From Ectocarpus siliculosus (Eukaryota > Sar > Phaeophyceae > Ectocarpales > Ectocarpaceae): a stretch of DNA of 64,000 nucleotides. Below the pieces are notes generated by a model. The model saw only the letters and a list, made by a program, of their open reading frames with translations. It made no database searches and had not been told where the DNA came from. The position numbers and the translations under genes are program-made. Below are positions 56,771 through 64,000 of the stretch, piece after piece; within the stretch, counting starts at the first letter, position 1, and every line of letters starts with the position of its first letter. The DNA lies in NCBI GenBank assembly GCA_000310025.1, contig FN648587.1, positions 33,667-97,666 on the forward strand, given 5' to 3'.

Positions 56771-57460
56771 TTATCTGAGCATCAAAAATTCGTTTAGCTG
56801 CGATGATTTCTTCGACACGGAATAACTCTCATAATGTTGTTGGAGGTCGAATATGCCGAGGTAAGCACGTCCATGCAAGGTGAGCATTGAACGGGCTGGC
56901 GGTTCAGTCCATGTCTTTTTTTGAATACCGCCTGCGCCTAATGCAGTAAATACGAAAAGCCCGTTGTATCGTGATATCACACCGTTTCATGGAATAATTG
57001 GTGGAAGTTAGTCAGAGGTTAATGAATTTAGTAGTTTCAAACAGCGCCATAAGATGGTGGGGGATAGATTGGAGAGGATGGATACACGACTTGCCTTTGT
57101 TACAACAATTTAATCCCTTTTCTTCTTTCCACAGTTGAGCATTGCAGTGAGAACATGTGATATTTTGTGGATCATCCTAATCCGTGTGTTTTAGCTCAAA
57201 AGGTGCCGAGGGGAAGTCGAATGTTTGCGAGTCAATGTCTTGCACTCCAAGGCAGATTTGGTTAGTGGCATCACCGCGATGGCTGTCTAGACTGGGTGCT
57301 GGTAACCTTGGTGCACGATTCCTCATTTGGCTAAAATGTTGACGTATCATATCGAGTTCAGGGTCTGAGTCGTGTGGTGTGTTATTGTTTGCATTGCGAC
57401 GTCTACATTCCGCTAAGATTTCAGCTTGCGCGTTATCCGGACAGGTTTGTGGTGTTCGAG
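56771..57460 (-). pseudogene. Helitron-like N-terminal domain fragment (H3)
   Basis: Contains the same landmarks as H1, with GLFVFTALGAGGIQKKTW and LTLHGRAYLGIFDLQQHYE clearest. Between the MALFETTK-type block and NGLF, 22 bases present in H1 are replaced by a 53-base piece (56971-57023) copied from the element's own 5' repeat. Confidence 0.55.
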
Positions 57461-57803
57461 TTTCAGCCGTCGTTCGGGGTTGGGTGAGCGATCTTCGTTG
57501 GGTATTTCGACGAGCTGAAGGTGTTCGTCGATTTGGAGTTGTATGTACGTTCCTCGAGGGAGTGTTACTCTCGCTGGGGGTGTGGATTGTGACGTGCAGT
57601 ATGTGATCGTGTTTGGCGATTGTGAGATGCGGCTGCTGAACTAGTTACCCAATGAATTGGCGTCAGCCGACATCGATAATTGTCAGACATGGGGTGACAT
57701 CTTTACTCTATTGATAGTTGGCGAAAGCCAGTTACAGGTGGCAACAATCTACATAGAATTTTTTGAGACGTTTACTTTTTTCTGAAATGGAAACACGCGT
57801 CTT

Positions 57804-58983
57804 ACTTTAGAGGTCGGCGTGGGTAGTTCCAGGTCGCGGTGCTCGTCAGTCTTGTTGAGGATCTCGTTGATAGTCTGCTCCCACAGGCGGCGGGCGCACT
57901 GGTAGTGCAGCGGCGGGGAGTCTCAATCCTTGATAATCAGGTCGTCCTCGACGATCTCGCCCGTGCACCCGTCGGCCAGGTCTTCCTCGTTAGTCGCTGC
58001 GTCGGGACACCTTTCTTTGCAGTGGATATCGGATGGGTGACAGGGAAAAATATATGGAAAAAAATGCACATGGTTTTACATTATAACAAAATGATATTTT
58101 TATTTATGACGTCGACGGTTGAACTCGGCGCACTGACAGGGGAAAATATAAGGAACATATGTCACATGGTCTCCCCATACTAAAAAATGCTATTTTTTAT
58201 GACGTCGACCGGTGAACACGGTGTACTTTTGTGACATATGGGTAACTAATTTACTGCAACAGTCGGATGCATCCGCGCACCCTACCTAGGTAACTACGCA
58301 CGCACACGACTGTTCACTACACAATCACGTTCCGATGTAAACGGGTGTACACACACATGATTTACCCCGATAAGGCTGGCGGGGGCGACGGTGACGTGCA
58401 TGAACTTCTTGCCGTCCGAAGACTTGGCACCAGCGCAAAGACGCCACACCGCGTGGATAATATTCCACTCTGACAATAACAGCAAGCAATGAGGGCAATG
58501 TTGTGGAGAGATTTAGCGGTTGCGGTTGCGATGCAGTTTCATGCCAGACCTTCATGCAACACCTGAACAACATTCGGGCACATATCAGGCGGAATTGCTT
58601 GATGTAATTAAAGAGAAAACTTTCTTTTACCTTTGTAGCCGCGGCTGTTGTTGATCTGGTCGGTTGGAATCCCGAGCGAAGGAGTACCTCCCATCGGGGC
58701 GAGGTAGAGCTGGCACGGCTTGGGGTACGTTGTCGACGGGGTGAAGGATGGTGCAGGATACGCTACAACTGTCCGCGTCGCGGTTGTTGGTACGGTCGCA
58801 AGGGGAAAACTTGCCTTTACCGTCGCGCTTGTTTATGAGCTTGAGGTGACCGCCGTCGCAGTCGGGCCCGGGGCAAGGCCAGTTGGGGTCGCCCTGGTGT
58901 ACAGGGCGGCGGTACACTCCACTACGACTCGATGACTGGGTGGACTTACGCTTTGCTGGGGAGCTACGGGAGAGGGCATTCAT
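57804..58983 (-). pseudogene. Cys-rich accessory gene (H3)
   Basis: Exon 1 at 58983-58631 starts MNALSRSSPAKRKS, has WPCPGPDCDGGHLKLINK and KFSPCDRTNNRDADSCSVSC and ends at donor GTAAAAG. One extra T in the CTILTP stretch shifts its frame. Exon 2 lies at about 58566-58370 and exon 3 at about 58010-57810. Exon 3 again has the TGA inside DDLIIKD-DSPPLHYQC and has lost the codons before the stop. Function unknown. Confidence 0.5.
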
Positions 58984-60113
58984 GTTGTGTTGCAGCTGAA
59001 GGTCGACGCGGGAATGAGAGGAGAGGATGTCGAAAGTGAGAGTGACCGCGGGATGTGCACTCTTTCATTCACTCTGCATGGTTGACTAACTTCTGACTAA
59101 CTTCTGACACACCTCCAGCAGTTATCCCATGAAATGTGCACTCTTTCATTTACTCTTCATAGATTATCTTCTGACTAAACTTCCAACAATTATTCTAACT
59201 TCCGACTATTTATTGTAACTTCCACCAATTATTATTCCATGAAAGGGTGTGATATCACGAAAAGTTGATCTCTGTATTTATACATACGATGTAGCGCAGT
59301 CTACAGCAGCACCTTCAATACAACAACAGCAGTACAACAACAACAGCAGTGTTCACAGTATTACAGAAGAAATATGCCTCCAACCTTGCAGCACTTGCAG
59401 CAGTTGATGATGCCGTGAGATTTGTGGCGTACCACAACAACAACGATCAATCTACATTTATTTGTCAAACCTTCCTTTCTACAGCTAGCTGCAGAATATT
59501 AGGAACAATTAAAACACACGCAGAAAGTTGCAGAAATGTGCAACTTGGAGGGTGTGTGTGGCATATACGTACAGTACGTAACCATCCGTGCGGTGACAAT
59601 ACACGATGCACATACTCCAGTTCGCGTTGCTTCCGCTAGAGAAGGCGACAGGATGCATGCATGCACTACTGTACCTACAACGCATACCATATAGTACGGA
59701 CAGTCTGTCGATATCTATCTGCAGACGAGACCATGCGGCAATAAAAGGTCTGTGCTAAGTACTACTGGTACATGTATGCTTGTACTTCCAAGTACGTGTC
59801 ATGATTTATGAGTTGACGTTCTCCGAAATCTCGTCCAATGAGCTGCCTGATTCTTTAGAGATCACAGTCCCTTGATGTCCCTTCCGTAGACGCGCCTGGA
59901 TGCACGATATTTAGCCGTACTTCACGGTGCTGTAAGTCGGCTCGCCCTTGGAGTCTAGAGCTAGTGACAGGGGCGCTGTGATCGTGAGAGTGGCACGCCC
60001 ACGTCGGCGAAGACGGCCGAAGAAAATGTTTTAACCCCATTTAAAAACTATTAAAACCGTTTTTCCGCACCGCAACGTCTAGCTCAATGACTGAAATAGT
60101 GGCTGCGGGCAAC

Positions 60114-60312
60114 TCTACTCGCCTTTGGAGTATCGAGCTCGCGACAGGGGCGATGCGATCCAGAGACTGGCCCGCTGCAGCGGGCAACAGCCGGCGAGAA
60201 AAAAAGTCTCAAGGCGACCGCGAACTGATGCACCGAAAAAAAACGTCTTGCTTTTAGACTGCAACAATGGTTGAACTCTTGCGTCTCAGGCCTCCGACAT
60301 AATTGTAGTTAA
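60114..60312. other. junction between H3 and family B copy
   Basis: About 200 bases with no match elsewhere in the window. A short GCCCGCTGCAGCGGGC palindrome lies at about 60170. Confidence 0.4.
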
Positions 60313-61006
60313 GTCTATACTCACAGGATGGTCGTCGTGACGTGATACATTTATTGTTATTAGTATGGGAAAAAATAAAAACAAAATGGCTCGATTTTCG
60401 TATTTCTACAGCAGTATGGACCAGACGCCGACTGTACATGGAACTCGTACAAGTGTCGACTCAGTTGTGCTGTCACAGCATCTTCCACGCACTTCTGCCA
60501 GTGCTGGTTTGTTGATTGGAGTCTTGTAGGTCGAGATACAGTGGGATTCTCTGGTTGTGGAGGCAAAAGCGAACCAGAGCAAAAAATTTCATGCATATAG
60601 CTCGATTCCTGCCGTGTTTTTGCAACAGCAGTATGGACTAGACGCCGAACGACGTCCGCGTACTACCGCAACGACCTAACTGGATGGGATACTTCCTGCC
60701 ACGGCGAACCATAGTACAGTGCGATGCAAACATCCGTTCGTGTGTCGCGCGGCTGCCACATGTGTCGACGACAGGTACACGTAGAGCTCTCGCCATGTTG
60801 TCGTTACCGCGCACGAGGACCCCTCGGAGATCTTCCACATGGTGCTATAACGACAGCAGTACTACTGTACATAGATTTCGTAGGAGAGTGGAGTTGTGCT
60901 GTCACGGCATCTTTCACGCACTCTCCTACCGGTGCTTGCGTCGATTGGAGTCTTGTAGGCCGAAATACAAGAGTGGGTTGGGTTCCCGGGTTGTGGAAGC
61001 AAACCT
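60313..61006 (-). repeat. family B repeat, copy B4 (3' half only)
   Basis: Inverted match to the second half of B1 and B3, from the CATCCTGTGAGTATA end to GGTTTGCTTCCACAACCCGG. Its upstream half is missing and the 75 bp unit at 61007 takes its place. Confidence 0.75.
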
Positions 61007-61081
61007 TGTTTGGGTGCGGTAGCCCGTCAGAGGCCGAAAGAGAAAGAAGGTTGACTCAAGACCTTTGTTGATTAGAGAGTG
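61007..61081 (+). repeat. 75 bp unit shared with 46055-46130
   Basis: Sits exactly between the broken edge of copy B4 and the outer edge of the Copia LTR. Confidence 0.7.
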
Positions 61082-61084
61082 GCA

Positions 61085-61693
61085 TGCACGGCGGAGGCAC
61101 GAGGGGCCCCGCATGTATCATGTCCATCATACACAAACATCATCCACGTAACCCCCGGAGGCCCCGTAGATCAGTATCCTGCTGAGCACCCCAAACAGCC
61201 CCCCTGCTCTGTACGAGATACGATCTACGACACCTACCTCACGAACTGCCAGGTAAAACGGCAGATAAATCATCCACCATTCCACTTCAAACAACTCTGT
61301 CAACATAACAATGCCGTACAAAGCTTTCAAAGTCTTGTGATATCAAATTACTATCCCCTAAAAGGTCTGTCAATAAACAATTCACCCTCTTGAGAAAAAT
61401 GCTTTACCAAATTCTCAAGCAGTCAAAACACAAACAGTCACCCTTGGAAGAATACCCAGCAAAGATACACATTACATCAGAATCACGTCAGAAAGGGGAC
61501 GGGTAACTCCGGGAAAACGTGCCCAACGTCCTGACTTAACTCAGAACAAATTCCTCAGATAAGCATTCATGTTTCAACTCATTGACCAGCTCAAATAACC
61601 TTCGGAAGCACAAAGGCTTCAACCATGACTTACGAGAACATGCCAAATCCTTCCTCCAATACCCAATACCTTGACAAATATACCAGTCTAACA
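61085..61693 (-). repeat. putative 3' LTR of the Copia element
   Basis: On the minus strand a purine tract (CAGCAGGGGGGC) is followed by TGTTAGACTGG at 61693, the usual start of a Copia LTR. The far end is placed at about 61085, where the sequence ends in CA before the shared 75 bp unit. The 5' LTR is outside the window, so both edges are provisional. A second GAGCAGGGGGGCTGTT at about 61193 is an alternative start. Confidence 0.45.
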
Positions 61694-61949
61694 GCCCCCC
61701 TGCTGTAACATCCATCCCAAACACGAAGGAACCAAACAAACAAATCAAAAACAAATAAAACACCTGCTACTAGTATCATGGAACAATACCAATATCCCCC
61801 CCCCATGATTCTTGTGCAGAACTACCTCATCCATCGTACGTACCAGAGAGCAGAAACATAACAACAGCAAATCAACGGCCAGTATAAGTTCACAAATAAA
61901 ACACATCACGTAGGAAAAGGCCCCCCCGCTGAAAACACAAAGAACAAAA
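61694..61949 (-). other. Copia 3' untranslated region with polypurine tracts
   Basis: Lies between the pol stop and the putative LTR. It contains three G-runs on the minus strand (near 61923, 61801 and 61696). The last one, adjoining TGTTAG, is the likely plus-strand primer. Confidence 0.5.
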
Positions 61950-64000
61950 TCAACGAATATTCATCACAAAGTCGCGATGAGCGCAAAAAGCCTCCTTGGG
62001 GAGCGGTTTAGTCAGGAAATCCGCGTGTTGTAGGTCCGAACGTACGTGGACTACCTTGAACTCACCCCGCGCGACACGCTCACGGATGAAATGGTGGCGA
62101 ATGTCGATGTGCTTCGAGTTAGGGATCGTAGCCGGGTTACTTGCCAAGTGAATAGCGCCTACATTGTCCTCCCACACCGGAGTGCACCCCACATCACGGT
62201 CCGGAAAGATAAAACTCCAGAGATACCGCAGAAAAATAGCCTCCTTCAGCCCCTCAGACATCGCCACGTACTCCGCTTCCGTCAAAGACAAGGTGACGCT
62301 CTTCTGCGTCCTACACAGATACATCACACACGCACCAGCGAACATCACTAGTGCCCCAGAAACAGACCGCCGGCCGGTTGCCTTGCTGGCGAAGTCCGCA
62401 TCGACAAAAAGTTCCATGTGGTCTCCTCCTACCATGCCCCTCTGAAAAGTAATACCGTAGTCGCTCGTGGATCTAACATACATCAAGACATGCAAAGCCG
62501 CTTGCCAGTGCAATCGCTTCGGCGCGTGCGAATACCTCGCAACGGCACGTACCGCGTTGAGAATATCCGGGCGAGTCTGATTCGCCAGCCACATCAAGTG
62601 TCCCACCAGCGACCGGAAAGGCGCGCCAACATCGGGCTCGTCGGCGTCATACTGCTCAAGCTTCAAACCAACGACCATGGGTGTCTCTTTGTTCGTCGTC
62701 ACACCAAACTTGGCGACGATCTTCTCCGCTACAGCCTGCTGCGAAATAGTCACTGTCCCCAACGCCGTGTCACGAGAAAACCGGCAACCCGCATACCAGC
62801 GCAGTTCCCCAAGGTTGGAGATGGGCACATACCGGTTGAGATCTACACCAAACTGGTCGCACCTGCTCTTACGTCCGATGGAAAAGATGTCGTCCACGTG
62901 CATCACAACCACCATGGTGACTACACCGCTCTCGATCAGACGCATCACACACGCATCGGCAGCACAAGACTCGAAACCAAGACGCTTCATGCCACGCATC
63001 AAGTGGTGATGCCATGTGCGGGACGCCTGCTCCAGACCGTAAAGACTCCGTCTCAACCGAACGACCTTACCGGAAAGCGCGCCGCACCCAGGGGGTAGAC
63101 GAATGTACACAACCTCATCCAGTTCCGATTGGACAAAGGCTTGCTCGGCATCGAAATGGCACGTATCCCAACCCAGCACACAGGCAATAGCGGCTAACAA
63201 ACGAATGCTCGTGATGGAAGGGCAAGGGGAGAAAGTTTCAAAGAAGTCAACACCCTCACGCTGCGCAAACCCACGGGCCACCAACCTAGCTTTAGGACGC
63301 ACACGCTGCCCAAACTCGTCTACCTTCCATGAATACACCCACTTGGAGGAGGTGACGTTCGTTCCTCGTTGCTATTCCGCCCCGACCTCCTGAAAGGTGC
63401 CCGCTGCGTTCAGCCCGCAAAACTCCTTGTGTTCGGCGTGGGTCCAGATGTGGTGGTGTGGCCCCGCGTGCGCCGCCGCGTATGTCTCAGGCGTCTCCTG
63501 GTCGTACGCCGGCCCCGTCGGCAAGTCTGGCTCAGAAACGCCCGGCGAGGGAAGCTCGGCAATGGACCGTTTGATCTCGTCCTCCATGGCTAGAAGCGCG
63601 AACATCCCCGGCACCCGCCCATCTCGCTTCGCCCGCGACCTCGTAACGGCGGGCGTCGCTGCAAACCCCTGCTGTCCCTGCCGACGCACGCCGGTACCAC
63701 CCTCATGCTCCACCTCCGTCCACGCTCCGTCTGGTGCCAGCGGCGCCGCCGCCGGAGCTGCTGCCGATGCCGCCCCTCCTGCTGCCACCGCGGGGACCCC
63801 GGCCGTTCCCCCCGCCGCCGCCGCGGGGAAAACACTGCCGCCGGAGGTCGCCGCCGTCACCGCCGGAGCTGCTGCCGATGCCGCCCCTCCTGCTGCCACC
63901 GCGGGGACCCCGGCCGTTCCCCCCGCCGCCGCCGCGGAAAAAACACTGCCGCCGGAGGTCGCCGCCGTCACCGCCGGAGAAAGGCCGATGCCGCCCCTCC
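61950..64000 (-). pseudogene. Copia (Ty1-class) pol: linker, reverse transcriptase and RNase H, cut by window edge
   Basis: Minus strand, entering from the right edge. An alanine-rich linker precedes TRSRAKRDGR, TPETYAAAHAGPHH and LNAAGTFQEVGAE, then one TAG (63374-63372). The same frame continues SSKWVYSWKVDEFGQRVRPK, ARLVARGFAQREGVDFFETF, FDAEQAFVQSELDEVVYI, RSLYGLEQASRTW and the active-site MHVDDIF. RNase H has VDADFASKATGRRSVSGAL, SLTEAEYVAMSEGLKEAIF, NSKHIDIRHHFIRERV and ADFLTKPL, ending at 61950. Integrase and gag lie beyond the window. The single stop and a linker frameshift suggest a recently disabled copy. Confidence 0.85.
63769..64000 (-). repeat. 111 bp tandem repeat in the Copia linker
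   Basis: Units start at 63769, 63880 and 63990, giving 111 and 110 bp. Each encodes about 37 residues of AVTAATSGGSVF and AAAAGGTAGVP type. The second unit is one base short (GAGAAAGG for GAGCTGCTG), which breaks the frame. Confidence 0.8.

Larger units (their letters stand above)
55723..60113 (-). mobile_element. Helitron-like element copy H3
   Basis: The most extended copy: downstream terminus at about 55723 (hairpin GGGCGC-AGAG-GCGCCC at 55754-55769), the Helitron-like N-terminal domain, the accessory gene, and a 5' flank to 60113 matching 1-1000. The flank at 59080-59240 has four degenerate CTTCTGACTAACTTCCA-type repeats and, at about 59365-59640 on the plus strand, a short conserved frame (NLAALAAVDDAVRF). 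Rep and helicase domains are absent. Confidence 0.65.

Noticed and set aside
62418-63098. Plus-strand 226-codon frame
   Set aside because: It is the antisense shadow of the Copia reverse transcriptase.

Overview
The window reads as nuclear DNA of an intron-rich eukaryotic alga. The best guess is a brown alga of the Ectocarpus type or a close stramenopile relative. The reasons are GT-AG introns of several hundred bases to nearly 2 kb, abundant CAG/AAC microsatellites, a mixture of tyrosine-recombinase (YR), Copia, LINE and Helitron-like elements, and a secretory glycosyltransferase of a kind expected in a cell-wall-building alga. Nothing looks bacterial or viral. A block of 100 Ns marks an assembly gap. 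No rRNA, tRNA or CRISPR array was found. Lineage is inference; exon and repeat structure was read from the sequence.

Layout. 1-1545 holds the 5' part of a Helitron-like element (copy H4). 4328-9182 (minus) is the only host gene recognised with confidence: a five-exon secreted or Golgi glycosyltransferase-like protein with an H-x-R-x-G-D motif, carrying an apparent one-base deletion in exon 1. Starting 160 bases upstream of its ATG, 9343-18379 is a 9 kb YR (DIRS/Ngaro-class) retrotransposon with about 150 bp direct terminal repeats. Its order is gag, reverse transcriptase/RNase H, tyrosine recombinase. The gag is interrupted by a GT-AG-bounded 2.4 kb segment containing a 157 bp satellite and the N gap, and both enzymes carry damaged active sites.

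18.4-31.5 kb is mostly anonymous sequence with copies of an unclassified 1.3-1.7 kb repeat family (family B), palindrome-rich repeat patches and one candidate exon. 31.5-36.9 kb contains two head-to-head Helitron-like copies (H1 minus, H2 plus). 37.4-45.4 kb is built of tandem duplications, a C/A-rich low-complexity block and nested repeats. 46.5-47.4 kb is the C-terminal part of a LINE reverse-transcriptase protein. 51.2-52.8 kb carries a phase-consistent four-exon gene model of unknown function. 55.7-60.1 kb is a third Helitron-like copy (H3), followed by a family B fragment. From 61.1 kb to the right edge lies the 3' half of a minus-strand Copia element (LTR, RNase H, reverse transcriptase and an alanine-rich linker with 111 bp tandem repeats).

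How it fits together. Most of the window is transposon-derived and nested. The Helitron-like copies share one downstream terminus. They also carry an extra cysteine-rich multi-exon gene whose last exon has GC-ending codons, which suggests gene capture. Apart from the glycosyltransferase and the four-exon model, coding capacity looks like decayed mobile-element protein.
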